DNA of 64,000 bases from Deinococcus aestuarii (GCF_018863415.1 NZ_JAHKSN010000015.1:1-64000); one strand, 5' to 3'. Numbered from the stretch's first letter, positions 33,305 through 42,637 are shown. Numbers and translations: made by a program. The notes: a model not told the origin generated them from the letters alone.

Positions 33305-34674
33305 GGCGCTTGCGGACCCGGCTCGTCCGCGCCTTTACCCTGGTCAGCCTGCCCGCCCTGCTGCTGCTGGCCGGGGTGACCTTCCTCTACGCCCGGCACG
33401 CCTACCTGGCGCTGCGCCGGGGCGAGGTGCTGCGCGAGCTGGACAACAACATCCGCCGTCACCACCGGGCCACCGGCTCGCTGGCGGGCTTGCAGCCGCA
33501 GGAGCCCCCGCTGGAGGAACGCAACCTGGAGCCGCAGCGGCGGCCCCCACCGCCGTCCTCCCTTCCCCCCTTTCTGGTGCTGGACCCGGCGTTCCGGGTG
33601 GTGGGCGGCGTCGCGGGGTACCCGGCGGGCACGGTCCTCCCCGCCGCGCGGCGGGCCGGGCTGCGGGAGGTCAGGGTGAACGGGCGGCCCATCGCCTACC
33701 TGTACGCCACGGGGACGCCGCCGCCGCTCGACGCGCAGAGCCGGGCGTTCCTGCAGCAGACCGCGCTGCTGCTGCTGGCCGCCGTGGGGCTCTCGGCCCT
33801 GCTCGCCACGGGGCTCGGGGCGGCCGTCTCCCGCCACCTGCTCGCGCCGCTGCGCGCCCTGCAACGCGGGGTCCGTTCGCTGACCGTGGGCCGCGCGCCC
33901 CACCCCCTCCCGGCGGGTCCCCCGGACGAGCTGGGCGAGCTGCTGGCCGCCTTCAACGCCATGACCGCCGAGCTGGAGCGCCGCCGGGTGGCGGGTCGGC
34001 AGTTCAGCGCCGACATCGCCCACGACCTGACCACGCCGCTGAGCGTCATGCGGGCCTCGCTGGAGGCCATGCTGGAGGGCACCCTGACGCCCACGCCCGG
34101 GCGGCTGGCCCGTCTCCACGCCCAGACGGGACACCTGCTGCACCTGACGGGGGACTTGCGCCTGCTGTCGCTCGCGGACGCGGGGGACCTGACCCTGCAC
34201 CGCCGGGAGGTCGACGTGGCGCGGCTGCTCGGCGAGGTGGCGGCCGCCTTCGAGGACCGCGCCGGGCAGGCCGGGGTGACGCTCACCGTTCAGGCCGCCG
34301 GGGGACCGCCCGCCCGCGTGGACCCCGTGCGGATCACCCAGGTGCTGCACAACCTGATGCAAAACGCGCTGAACCACACCCCGGCAGGCGGCACGGTGAC
34401 CCTGACCGCCGGGGTCCGGGGCGGCGGGTGGCGGCTCACGGTGCAAGACACCGGGCGGGGCATCGCGCCGGGGCATCTGGAGCGGGTGTTCGACCGCCTG
34501 CACCGGGTGGACGAGGCCCGCACCACCCCCGGCAGCGGGCTGGGCCTGAGCATCGCCCGCACGCTCGCCGAGGCGCACGGCGGCACCCTGACGCTCGAAA
34601 GCCGCGTGGGCGGGGGCACGACGGCGACCCTGACGCTGCCCCGGGGTTCCCCCGCCCCTCCCCCGGGGGTTTGA
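33301..34674 (+). CDS. Sensor histidine kinase
   Basis: A 457-residue membrane kinase. Helix 1 is at about 12-33, an exported sensor region at about 35-145 with a proline-rich patch (PQRRPPPPSSLPP), helix 2 at about 150-170, then HAMP, the phosphorylated His in FSADIAHDLTTPLSV, the N box NLMQNALNHT, and the G boxes DTGRGI and GSGLGLSI. It pairs with the overlapping response regulator. The compact exported domain suggests direct sensing of an envelope signal such as a metal or damage, which is inferred only from context. Confidence 0.92.
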   Translation: MRRLRTRLVRAFTLVSLPALLLLAGVTFLYARHAYLALRRGEVLRELDNNIRRHHRATGSLAGLQPQEPPLEERNLEPQRRPPPPSSLPPFLVLDPAFRVVGGVAGYPAGTVLPAARRAGLREVRVNGRPIAYLYATGTPPPLDAQSRAFLQQTALLLLAAVGLSALLATGLGAAVSRHLLAPLRALQRGVRSLTVGRAPHPLPAGPPDELGELLAAFNAMTAELERRRVAGRQFSADIAHDLTTPLSVMRASLEAMLEGTLTPTPGRLARLHAQTGHLLHLTGDLRLLSLADAGDLTLHRREVDVARLLGEVAAAFEDRAGQAGVTLTVQAAGGPPARVDPVRITQVLHNLMQNALNHTPAGGTVTLTAGVRGGGWRLTVQDTGRGIAPGHLERVFDRLHRVDEARTTPGSGLGLSIARTLAEAHGGTLTLESRVGGGTTATLTLPRGSPAPPPGV

Positions 34675-34690
34675 GCCCCAGGTCCAGCGC

Positions 34691-35536
34691 TCAGCCGCGG
34701 CCCGGCGCTCCCTGCCCGAGCCAGGCGTGCAGCACGTCGCTCACCGTCACCACTCCGAGGAGCCGCTCACCCTCCCCGAGGACGGGCAGGCCGTGGACGC
34801 CCTGCTCCAGCATCCTCGACACCGCCTCGCGCAGGGGAGCACCCGCGGGCACCTGGCCTCCCGGGGGGCGCATCAGGTCGCGGGCGGCCTTGCCTTTGAG
34901 GAAGAACTGGTCGCCGAGAACGGTGTCCCCGTGGGCGGCCTTGGCCCGGTCGACCGCCGCGCCCAGGTCGCGCTCGTGGATCACGCCGACCAGACGGCCA
35001 CCCTCCAGCACGGGCAGCACCCGCAGCCCGGTGACCCGCAGCCGGGCGGCGGCCTCGCCCGCGGGGGCCCCGGCCTCGACGTTGACCGTCGTGGCGGTCA
35101 TGTGTTCCTGCACGGCTCCCCAGGTGGGGGGCGTCTCCCGCAGGGCGGCCGCGAGCACGTCCGTCAGGGTGAGCATCCCGACGAGCCCGCCCGCGTCGTT
35201 CAGGACGGGCAGGCCCCCGACCCGGCGCTCCAGCATCACGCGCACGGCGTGTTCCAGCGGCTCCTCCGGCGTGGTCGTCAGCACCGGGCGGCGCATGGCG
35301 TCGCGCACCCGCACCCGCCCGGCGCGGTGGGCGAAGTCCCAGGGGCTCAGGCCCTCGTGCAGGGCGGGGAGATGGCGCCGGACCTCGCCGTCGGTCAGCA
35401 GCCCGACGAGCTGCCCCTCCAGCAGGACCGGCAGCCGCTTGATCCTCAGGGTCTCCATCTTGACCACGGCGTCGGGCAGGGACTCGTGGGGGTCGGCGGT
35501 GATCACGCGCGTGTGCATGGCGTCCTGAACGAGCAT
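34691..35536 (-). CDS. Four-CBS-domain protein
   Basis: A 281-residue protein consisting of four CBS motifs, i.e. two Bateman modules, with nothing else attached. Repeating units read VQDAMHTRVITADPHESL, VRDAMRRPVLTTTPEEPL, VQEHMTATTVNVEAGAPA and ARDLMRPPGGQVPAGAPL, each followed by a GLPVL/RLPVL strand and a LVGLLT/LVGMLT turn. CBS pairs bind adenosine nucleotides and act as energy sensors; the partner is unknown. It is convergent with the kinase gene (16 bp apart). Confidence 0.88.
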   Translation of the reverse strand: MLVQDAMHTRVITADPHESLPDAVVKMETLRIKRLPVLLEGQLVGLLTDGEVRRHLPALHEGLSPWDFAHRAGRVRVRDAMRRPVLTTTPEEPLEHAVRVMLERRVGGLPVLNDAGGLVGMLTLTDVLAAALRETPPTWGAVQEHMTATTVNVEAGAPAGEAAARLRVTGLRVLPVLEGGRLVGVIHERDLGAAVDRAKAAHGDTVLGDQFFLKGKAARDLMRPPGGQVPAGAPLREAVSRMLEQGVHGLPVLGEGERLLGVVTVSDVLHAWLGQGAPGRG

Positions 35537-35661
35537 GGGGTGCCTCCTTCTTCTCGGTGGGCCCAGGGTCCGCCGGGGGGGTTACCGGGGCATTACGGGG
35601 GAGGGGGGACCGGGCCGCGCGTGTCAGAGTTGGGGAAGCCGGGGCGAAGTACCGTGGGGCC

Positions 35662-36705
35662 GTGTGGCGTGGGAAGCCGTGGGTGGAACCTGGCCTGGAG
35701 GCCGAGGGCTGGAGGCTGCGCTGCTCCCTCGCCCTCGCGCTCGTCGCCTGCCTCGCCCAGACGGCGGTCGCGCTCCTCGACGCCTTGCAACCGGGGCCGC
35801 TGAGCCCCCTGGCCTGGGAGTCCACCTTCGGGGCGCTCTTTTGCGCCGGGCTGGTGGCCGCCCTGCTCTCCGGGCGCGTCTCGCTGCAAAGCCTGGAGGT
35901 CGCGGTCACCTGGATCGTCTCGGCCGCGCTCGCCGCGCAGCTTCTCCAGAGTGCGGCGCTGCCCGCCCCCGTTGCGCCGCGCCTGTACTTCGTCGGGCTG
36001 TTCGTGATCCTCTGCGCCGTCCAGACCTTCGCCGTGAGGCCCGCCCTGGTCTGGACGTTCGTCATCCTGGCGGCCTTCAGCGCCCTGGCCCTGACGCGGC
36101 CCCCCCCGACCGACACGACCCTGCTGCTGGAGATGGGCGTGGCCGTGGCGCTCGTGTGGCAACTGGCGATCTTCGGGCGGCAGGTCACCCGCGAGCGCGT
36201 GCAGCGCCAGGAGTACCACGTGCTGGCGCTGACCGATCCCCTCACCGGGGTGGCGAACCGCCGGGCCATGTACCGCCACCTGGAGGGGACCCAGGGGACG
36301 GGCCGGACCTTTGCGGTGGTCTTGCTCGACCTCGACCACTTCAAGGCGATCAACGACCGCCACGGGCACGCCGTGGGCGACCGGGTGCTGCAACGGGCGG
36401 CGCAGGTGCTGCGGCGGGCCCTGGAGCCGGGCGATCACGTCGCCCGCTGGGGCGGCGAGGAATTTCTGGTGCTGCTCCCGGGAGCGGACGAGGCCCGCGC
36501 GGCGCAGGTCGCGGCCCGGCTGTGGCGGGCGCTGCGGCACGCTTCCGGGGAGGACCTGCCGCCCTTCACGGCGAGCCTCGGCGTGGCGGTCGCCGGGCCG
36601 GGAGACGCCCTGAGCGGCGTGTTGCAGCGTGCCGACGCCCACCTCTACCGCGCCAAGGCGCAGGGGCGCGACCGCTGGAGCCTGGAGACGGTCCCCGCCC
36701 TGTGA
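35662..36705 (+). CDS. Membrane-anchored diguanylate cyclase (GGDEF)
   Basis: A 347-residue protein with five or six N-terminal membrane helices (about 20-175) and a C-terminal GGDEF domain (about 190-345) containing DPLTGVANRR, LDLDHFKAINDRHGH and the active RWGGEEF. The inhibitory RxxD motif is not present (EPGD). It should make c-di-GMP in response to a membrane signal. The GTG at 35662 lacks a Shine-Dalgarno but has TACCGT six bases upstream, a leaderless pattern; the longer frame upstream is not membrane-like. Confidence 0.88.
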   Translation: MWRGKPWVEPGLEAEGWRLRCSLALALVACLAQTAVALLDALQPGPLSPLAWESTFGALFCAGLVAALLSGRVSLQSLEVAVTWIVSAALAAQLLQSAALPAPVAPRLYFVGLFVILCAVQTFAVRPALVWTFVILAAFSALALTRPPPTDTTLLLEMGVAVALVWQLAIFGRQVTRERVQRQEYHVLALTDPLTGVANRRAMYRHLEGTQGTGRTFAVVLLDLDHFKAINDRHGHAVGDRVLQRAAQVLRRALEPGDHVARWGGEEFLVLLPGADEARAAQVAARLWRALRHASGEDLPPFTASLGVAVAGPGDALSGVLQRADAHLYRAKAQGRDRWSLETVPAL

Positions 36706-36889
36706 CGGCCCCGGAGACCCGGCTCGGCCGGGGGCGCGCCGGGGAGGGTGAGGGGGCGCGGCGTTCGTCTCCTGCGCGGCGGAGGGGGGTGGGGGACGAC
36801 GTGCGCGGCTGTGCCTCCCCGGCGGCTGGTTCCGGGTCCGCGCCTGAGGTAAGGTCGTCTCATTCCCCACCTGCCGCAAGGAGAGTCCC

Positions 36890-37606
36890 TTGACCAAGCT
36901 CACCCGACCCAGCCTGCTCCTGCTCGCCCTGCTGAGCCCCGCCGCGCTCGCCCAGGGCAACCCCCTCTCGGGCAATCCCCTGTCGGGCATCTTCGACCGG
37001 GTGGCCGGACAGGCGCAGAGCGGTCAGCCCGCCCCGGCCGCCGCGGCCGCGCCCGCAAACGAGAAGGTGCTGACCTACCAGCCCTCGCCCAGGGTGAGCA
37101 GTGAGCTGCGGACCCAGTTCGTGAACGGGCTCATCACCGGGGCGAAACAAGGCGGCACCCTGAGCGCCGCCAACGAGCGGCAGCTTCGCGACGGCCTCGC
37201 CCGGGTGGACATCGCCGCCGAGTACGGCAAGCTCCTGAAACCCAGGGGCTACGACGTGTACAACGTGGCGACCGCCCTGACCCTCTACGTGGTGAGTTCC
37301 TTCGAGGTCCTCGACGGGGTGCAGACCACCGACGCGCAGGACCGGGCCACCTACGAGCAGTTCCGGGGCGCGCTGCTCACGATTCCGGGCGTCGCCCGGA
37401 TGACGGACGCCGACAAGCAGAAGTTCGCCGAGGGGCTGATGTGGCTCACCGCCTTCCAGTCCAACGACGTGGAGCAGGCGAAGAAGGGGACGCCCGGCTA
37501 CAGCCTGGAGAAAGTCAGGGCGCAGATCAAGGGTACCCTCCAGGGCTTCAGGCTCGACCCCGACCGGATCCGGCTGGGTGAGAAGGGCCTCCAGGCCCGC
37601 AAGTAG
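36890..37606 (+). CDS. Secreted protein, DUF6683-like
   Basis: A 238-residue exported protein with a signal peptide cut after ALAQ (about residue 22), a short NPLSGNPLSG repeat and an Ala/Pro linker, then a helical domain with FVNGLITGAKQ, YDVYNVATALTLYVV and MWLTAFQSNDVEQAK. The YDVYNVATALTLY segment resembles the DUF6683 family, but I am only moderately sure. The TTG start is preceded by AAGGAGAGTCCC. No operon partner is obvious. Confidence 0.7.
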   Translation: MTKLTRPSLLLLALLSPAALAQGNPLSGNPLSGIFDRVAGQAQSGQPAPAAAAAPANEKVLTYQPSPRVSSELRTQFVNGLITGAKQGGTLSAANERQLRDGLARVDIAAEYGKLLKPRGYDVYNVATALTLYVVSSFEVLDGVQTTDAQDRATYEQFRGALLTIPGVARMTDADKQKFAEGLMWLTAFQSNDVEQAKKGTPGYSLEKVRAQIKGTLQGFRLDPDRIRLGEKGLQARK

Positions 37607-37713
37607 GGGCGGGGGCGCTGGGCAGGACCGGGGGCCGATGCCGCCGGGAGGTGCGCCCGCCCGGTCTGTCCCCACACCGTCTCCGGGAGCATGGGGCGGC
37701 CTGAAGCCCGTGT

Positions 37714-37731
37714 GCCCCGAGCGCTCGGGGC
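37714..37731. repeat. Perfect 18-bp palindrome
   Basis: GCCCCGAGCGCTCGGGGC is fully self-complementary. It lies 108 bp after the secreted-protein stop, with no T-run, in a 250-bp stretch otherwise free of genes. It could be a terminator-like hairpin or a protein site. Confidence 0.4.
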
Positions 37732-37857
37732 CGGGCAACGGCCAAGGCGGCTTCATGCCTTTCTGAACGCCCGGGTCGGCCGGGCGGGGATGGTCGGGGG
37801 ACCGGGCGTCAGACCAGACGGCTCCGGCCACGAACCCTTTCGCCAGGAGGTCCCACC

Positions 37858-38013
37858 ATGACCCGGCCCCAGGACGACGATGTTCAATTCTCCGAAACGG
37901 CTTCCGCAGAGGGCGAGGCCCAGACGGATTCCCAGCCCGCCGACATGGACGGGAACGCGGAGGCCGGCGAGCACGGCCGGCCCTCGGACGACTCCGACCC
38001 CGGGCATAGCTGA
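37858..38013 (+). CDS. Very acidic 51-residue small protein
   Basis: The ATG has an ideal ribosome site (CCAGGAGG, seven-base spacing). The product begins MTRPQDDDVQFSETASAEG and is rich in Asp, Glu, Ser, Gly and Gln with almost no hydrophobic residues, so it is probably disordered. I recognise no family. Codon third positions are mostly G or C. It ends 61 bp before the convergent peptidase stop. Real expression is plausible but unproven. Confidence 0.55.
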   Translation: MTRPQDDDVQFSETASAEGEAQTDSQPADMDGNAEAGEHGRPSDDSDPGHS

Positions 38014-38073
38014 GGGCACGGTCGAGGGCGGCGGGGCACCGGCCTCGCGCGGGCGACCGACCCGGGGCGGACC

Positions 38074-39768
38074 TCAGTCGGCGGCGACACCGGTCCCGGC
38101 GAACGTCTCCTCGACTCCGGCGTGCCCCAGCACGTCGAGGGCGAGGCGCCACAGCAGTTCGGGCACCGTCCGGAAGGCGTAGGGGGCGTGGATGCGCTCC
38201 AGCCGCTGGTGGTAGTCCCGCCCCCAGGGGCCGATGTTGACGACCGGGAACCTCAGCGCGCCCTCCGGCACGGGGTCCACGTGGGCGGGGTGCGGCGTGT
38301 GGGCCGCCACGCAGGCCTGCTCGCGCGGGTCCGCCGCCTGCCCCAGGAAACTCATGTCGGAGATGCCCGCGAAGTAGCCCCGCACGCGCAGGCTCTCGCC
38401 CGTCTCGCGGGAGAGCCCCGCCGTGTGCCGCTCGACGGCCTCTCTCAACACCTCATCGGCGAGGCGGCCCGACAGGTGGGAGGCCGGATAGTGCAGCGCC
38501 CCGAAGCCCAGGATGATCGCCGGACCCTCCAGCCCCGCCAGCCCGAGGAGCGAGACCGTGATCTCGCGGCTGGCCCGCAGAGGGTCGGGACCGGACGGAC
38601 AGGCGGCGACGACGGCCCGCACGGCCTCCGCACCCGCCCGCGCCTCGGCCCGGCCCCGCAGCTCGCCGAAGGTCAGCACGGGGGGGAGTTGGCACCCCAG
38701 GGACGCGGCGTTGAGGCTTCCCGCCCGGGCGGCCCGGGTTCCGAAATCGCGGGCCGCTCGTTCGGCCACCTCGCGCGCCACTTCCGCGAAGAGGGCGAGC
38801 ACCTCGCTGGGGGTGCGGCGCAGGGTCAGCACGTTGAAGGCGCACCACACCCAGGCCGGGGTGGTCACGTCGTAGCCGCTGCGGCTGTCGCGCAACTCCA
38901 GGCAGGCGGGGGCGGCGGCCCGCTCGGCGCCCACCTCCTCGGCGAGGTCGGGCGATGCCTCCACCCGGCGCAGGAGTTCGGCGGCGAGCAGGGGGGCACT
39001 CACCCCGTCGAAGGGGTAGGCCGCGTGGGTGGGCCGCCCCACCACGAGTGCGGAGAGCAGCACCTTGCCCACCGTGCCCAGGTACGCCGCGCGCCCCTCC
39101 TCGCCGCCCCCCACGTCGGCGGTGGCGTCGAGGTTGAGCCCGGCGACGATCTCCAGCCCGAGGTCGCGGGCCAGCCCCGGCAGGTCGTGGGCCACCGCGC
39201 GCGCCCCGCTGGAGCGGCCCTCCTCGTCGGGGGTAGCGACGAGCAGGAGGTGGCCGGGCCGCTCGCCGGGGGGCAGGCGGCTGTAGCGCTCCAGCACCGC
39301 GAGCCCGGCGGCGAGCCCGCCCTTCATGTCGAGCAGGCCCCGCCCCGGCAGAAAGTCCCCGCCCGTCAGGTCCGCGAGCGCGAGCCGTTCGGCGGCCCCC
39401 AGCGTCTCCTCCCCGGCGAGGCTGCGCGTGATGCTCTCGGCGAGCGCCCGGGCGTCCCCCGCCAGCGGCCGCCACTCGCCGTAGTCCTCGGTGCCCACCG
39501 TGTCGTAGTGCCCGGCGAGCAGCACCGTCCGGTCACTCTGCCCGCGCACGAGCGCGTAGAGGTTCCACGCCCCGTGCCCCGACCGGGCCGGACCCAGCCA
39601 CACGTCCTCCGGGTGCCCCGCGAATCCCGGCCAGCCCCGCACCTCGGCCAGCAGCCGACCCGCAAATTCCGACTCCCCCGGCGTCCCCGTCACGCTGGGC
39701 CAGCTCGTCAGCAGCAGGGCAAGGTCGCGGGTACGGTCGAACCAGTCGGGGTGGGCGGATTGGATCAT
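38074..39768 (-). CDS. M20-family peptidase, RocB-like
   Basis: A 564-residue metallopeptidase of the M20 family, close in length to RocB (arginine utilisation). Zinc-binding and catalytic motifs are visible: LLAGHYDTVG (His and Asp), GRGLLDMKGGLAAG (bridging Asp) and ATPDEEGRSSG (Glu pair). The typical RocB C-terminal pieces YFAGISDMSFLG and VNIGPWGRDYHQRLERIH occur. The ATG at 39768 follows AGGAGCCCCCGG. It is divergent from a LysR gene, which may control it; no other arginine-degradation genes are close. Confidence 0.85.
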   Translation of the reverse strand: MIQSAHPDWFDRTRDLALLLTSWPSVTGTPGESEFAGRLLAEVRGWPGFAGHPEDVWLGPARSGHGAWNLYALVRGQSDRTVLLAGHYDTVGTEDYGEWRPLAGDARALAESITRSLAGEETLGAAERLALADLTGGDFLPGRGLLDMKGGLAAGLAVLERYSRLPPGERPGHLLLVATPDEEGRSSGARAVAHDLPGLARDLGLEIVAGLNLDATADVGGGEEGRAAYLGTVGKVLLSALVVGRPTHAAYPFDGVSAPLLAAELLRRVEASPDLAEEVGAERAAAPACLELRDSRSGYDVTTPAWVWCAFNVLTLRRTPSEVLALFAEVAREVAERAARDFGTRAARAGSLNAASLGCQLPPVLTFGELRGRAEARAGAEAVRAVVAACPSGPDPLRASREITVSLLGLAGLEGPAIILGFGALHYPASHLSGRLADEVLREAVERHTAGLSRETGESLRVRGYFAGISDMSFLGQAADPREQACVAAHTPHPAHVDPVPEGALRFPVVNIGPWGRDYHQRLERIHAPYAFRTVPELLWRLALDVLGHAGVEETFAGTGVAAD

Positions 39769-39858
39769 TCCGGGGGCTCCTGAGAGGGATGAGAAAGACT
39801 GGGCAGGGGACGGGTCGGCTTCATCGAGCCTCCACCCGAGCTTAATCTTTGTGCCCGA

Positions 39859-39874
39859 AACTGTGTGTACGGTT
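39859..39874. promoter_or_regulatory. Possible LysR-type operator
   Basis: AACTGT-GTGT-ACGGTT is a 16-bp imperfect dyad (5 of 6 arm positions) in an AT-rich patch between the divergent peptidase and LysR genes. The match is weak and by eye. Confidence 0.3.
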
Positions 39875-39909
39875 ACTCATTTATGGAAGAGCTGCTATGA
39901 ATAAAACTG

Positions 39910-40791
39910 ATGGCTGACGGAGGCCCGACCCTGGCGCATCTGCGCGTGTTCCTCGCCGTGGTGCGGACGGGGAGCTTCAGCGCCGCCGCCGTGGAGCTGG
40001 ACCTGACCCAATCGGGGGTCAGCCACAGCGTCAAGGGGCTTGAGCAGGTGCTGGGCGTGGCGCTGCTGCACCGGGGGGCCGGGGGGGCGCGGCCCACGCC
40101 CGGCGGCCTGCGGGTGGCCGAGCTGGCCCGGCAGATGCTCGAACTCGCCCGGCAACTGCCCGCCGCCGCCCGCGCGGAGGTGCCGCTGAGCGGGCTGGTG
40201 CGGATCGCCAGCTTTCCGAGCCTGGCGGGGCAACTGCTGCCGGGGGTGGTGGCCCGGATGCGCGAGCTGCACCCCGGGGTCGAGGTGCAGGTGCAGGACG
40301 CGCACCTGGAGCGTGACGCCGTGGACGCGGCGGTTCTCTCGCTCCAGGCGGATATCGGGCTGACCCAGCTTCCCGCGCACCCCCGGTTGCTGCCCACCCC
40401 CATCGGCGAGGACCCCTACGACCTGCTGCTCCCCCGGGCGTGGGAGGGGCCCGGCGTCTGGGAGCGCCCCTACATCCACCTCGGCTCGGCGCGGGAAGAC
40501 TTCGTGCCCCGGGCGCTGGGGCGGGCGGGCGTTCAGCTCCGGCCCACCCTCTCCCTGACCACCGAGGGCGCGATCCTGGCGATGGTCGCGCGCGGGCTGG
40601 GCTTCTCGGTCCTGCCGCGCCTCGCGCTCGGCGACCTGCCCCAGGGGGTGAGGCGGGCGCCCCTCCCCTTTCCCCTCGCCCGCACCCTCGGCACGGTGCA
40701 CCGCCCCGGCACCCTCACCCCCGCGACCCGCGCCGTGCTGGGTCTGCTGTGGGAGGGGACGGGGACCGGGCCAGGCCGACCCGCTACTTGA
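39910..40791 (+). CDS. LysR-family transcriptional regulator
   Basis: A 293-residue LysR regulator: N-terminal helix-turn-helix (LRVFLAVVRTGSFSAAAVELDLTQSGVSHSVKGLEQVLG) and the periplasmic-binding-like effector domain. It is divergent from the RocB-like gene, its probable target, and its last eight bases overlap the convergent sugar permease gene. The start at ATG 39910 has no clear ribosome site. Confidence 0.9.
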   Translation: MADGGPTLAHLRVFLAVVRTGSFSAAAVELDLTQSGVSHSVKGLEQVLGVALLHRGAGGARPTPGGLRVAELARQMLELARQLPAAARAEVPLSGLVRIASFPSLAGQLLPGVVARMRELHPGVEVQVQDAHLERDAVDAAVLSLQADIGLTQLPAHPRLLPTPIGEDPYDLLLPRAWEGPGVWERPYIHLGSAREDFVPRALGRAGVQLRPTLSLTTEGAILAMVARGLGFSVLPRLALGDLPQGVRRAPLPFPLARTLGTVHRPGTLTPATRAVLGLLWEGTGTGPGRPAT

Positions 40792-41707
40792 CGGCCCCCT
40801 CCAGCCCGCGCATGAAAAAGCGCTGGGCGAAGAGGAAGAGCCCCAGGATCGGCACCATCATGATCACCGCCCCCGCCGCCGTGTTGAAGATGTTGTCGTT
40901 GAAGGCCCCCTTGAGCTTGAGCATCTCGACCGCGAGCGGGAACCGCTCCTGCGCCCCGGTGAGCGCGATGGACGGCCAGAAGTAGGCGTTCCAGGTGTTG
41001 ACCAGCGTGAAGATCGACAAGGCGGCGACGCTCGGCACCGCCAGCGGCAGCATGATCCGCCGGAAGATCAGCCCCTCCCCCGCCCCGTCGATGCGCGCGG
41101 CCTCCAGCAGGCTCTGCGGGATCGCCAGGAACGCCTGCCGCATCAGGAAGATGCCGAAGGCCGTGCTCACGGTGGGCAGCACCACGCCCAGGTACGAGCC
41201 GAGACCGATCAGCGGGCCCACGACCGGCCACGCCTTGAGCTTCGCCAGCGTCAGCATGTTCACCAGAAAGCTCGTCTCGGTGGGCAGCACCATCGTCGCC
41301 AGGATGACCCCGAAGATCAGCGCCTTGCCCCGGAACTCGTGCCGGGCGAGCGGGTAGGCGGCGAGGGCGGAGACGAGCACCGTCAGGACCACGCTCAGGC
41401 CGCTGATGATCAGGGAGTTGAGAAAGGCCCGCCCCACCGCCGGGTACGTCTGCACCACGTTGAAGAAGTTCGTCAGCGTGACCTTTTGCGGGAAGAGGCT
41501 CGCCGGGAAGTCGTACACCGTGCGCCCCGTCGTCACGGCGTTGCTGTCCGTCACGCTGATCACGAAGGTCCAGATCAAGGGAAAGGCCGCGAAGAGGAAG
41601 ATGGCGAACAGCACGAGGTAGGTGAGGGCCTGCCGCAGGGGACGGGCGCTGCGTCTGCGCGTGACCGTGCGGGCCACGGGCGGGGCCGCCGGAACGACCC
41701 GCGTCAC
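40784..41707 (-). CDS. Carbohydrate ABC transporter permease, MalG-type
   Basis: A 307-residue permease with six membrane helices and the EAA loop EAARIDGAGEGLIFRRIMLP. Together with the preceding MalF-type subunit (four-base overlap) it makes the channel of a CUT1 sugar importer. No ATPase gene is in the operon, which is usual where a shared MsmK/UgpC-type ATPase is used. The stop overlaps the LysR gene end. Confidence 0.92.
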   Translation of the reverse strand: MTRVVPAAPPVARTVTRRRSARPLRQALTYLVLFAIFLFAAFPLIWTFVISVTDSNAVTTGRTVYDFPASLFPQKVTLTNFFNVVQTYPAVGRAFLNSLIISGLSVVLTVLVSALAAYPLARHEFRGKALIFGVILATMVLPTETSFLVNMLTLAKLKAWPVVGPLIGLGSYLGVVLPTVSTAFGIFLMRQAFLAIPQSLLEAARIDGAGEGLIFRRIMLPLAVPSVAALSIFTLVNTWNAYFWPSIALTGAQERFPLAVEMLKLKGAFNDNIFNTAAGAVIMMVPILGLFLFAQRFFMRGLEGAVK

Positions 41708-42612
41708 GCCCGCACGCTCCCTTCCCGGAAGAGGCGGAAGTTCAGGACCGACAGCACGAGCGCGATGGCGGCCACGACGAGCCCCGCCGCACTCGCCAGC
41801 CCGTAATTGAAGTCCAGCCCGCCGAAGGATTTCTTATAGACGTACAGCAGGGCCGTGTAGGTGGAATTCAGCGGCCCGCCCGTCCCGTTCGTGAAGACGA
41901 GGACCTCTTCCAGCACCCGGATCGCCGACAGGGTGCTGAGCAGCGTGCACAGCAGGATGGTGGGCTGCATCAGCGGCACCGTGATCCGCCAGAAGCTCTG
42001 CCAGGGCGAGGCGCCGTCGAGGCGCGCGGCCTCCTCCAGTTCACCCGGGATGTTCTGGAGCCCCGCCATGTACAGCACCATGTAGTACCCGAAGCCGCGC
42101 CAGAAGGTGACGAGCATGATCGCCCAGAAGGCCGTGCTGGGATCGAGCAGCCAGCTCAGGTTGCTGTCCGGGCTCATCAGGCGCAGGCCCTTGAGCAGCC
42201 AGTTGAGCACCCCGTCCTTGTTGTAGATCCAGTCCCACATCACGGCGGCGAGCGAGATGGAGGTGATGACCGGGACGTAGTACGCCGCGCGGAAAAAGGC
42301 AATTCCCGGGAGTTGCCGGTTGACCAGCACGGCGACCGCCAGCGAGGCGATCTGGAGGGCCGGGACGACGAGCAGGTACTTGACGCTGTTCAGGACGCTG
42401 ATGCGGAACAGTTCGTCGCCCGCCAGCGTGCGGAAGTTGCCCAGACCGACCCACTCGGGCGGCGTGCGGGTGGCGAAGTTGACGGCGGTGTATCTCGTGA
42501 AGCCCAGGTAGGAGCCGTACAGCACCGGGTAGAGGGTGAACACCACGAGGAGCACGAGGGCGGGCAGCAGGAAGAGGTACGAGACGGGGGCGCCGCGCAG
42601 GAACCTGAACAT
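41704..42612 (-). CDS. Carbohydrate ABC transporter permease, MalF-type
   Basis: A 302-residue CUT1 permease with six helices and the EAA loop EAARLDGASPWQSFWRITVP. I start at ATG 42612 (MFRFLRG) after AAGGAGGCTTCCC; the frame is open slightly further. It follows the binding-protein gene after a 12-bp stem-loop and overlaps the MalG-type gene. Confidence 0.92.
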   Translation of the reverse strand: MFRFLRGAPVSYLFLLPALVLLVVFTLYPVLYGSYLGFTRYTAVNFATRTPPEWVGLGNFRTLAGDELFRISVLNSVKYLLVVPALQIASLAVAVLVNRQLPGIAFFRAAYYVPVITSISLAAVMWDWIYNKDGVLNWLLKGLRLMSPDSNLSWLLDPSTAFWAIMLVTFWRGFGYYMVLYMAGLQNIPGELEEAARLDGASPWQSFWRITVPLMQPTILLCTLLSTLSAIRVLEEVLVFTNGTGGPLNSTYTALLYVYKKSFGGLDFNYGLASAAGLVVAAIALVLSVLNFRLFREGSVRA

Positions 42613-42637
42613 GGGAAGCCTCCTTGAGGCCAAGGGC

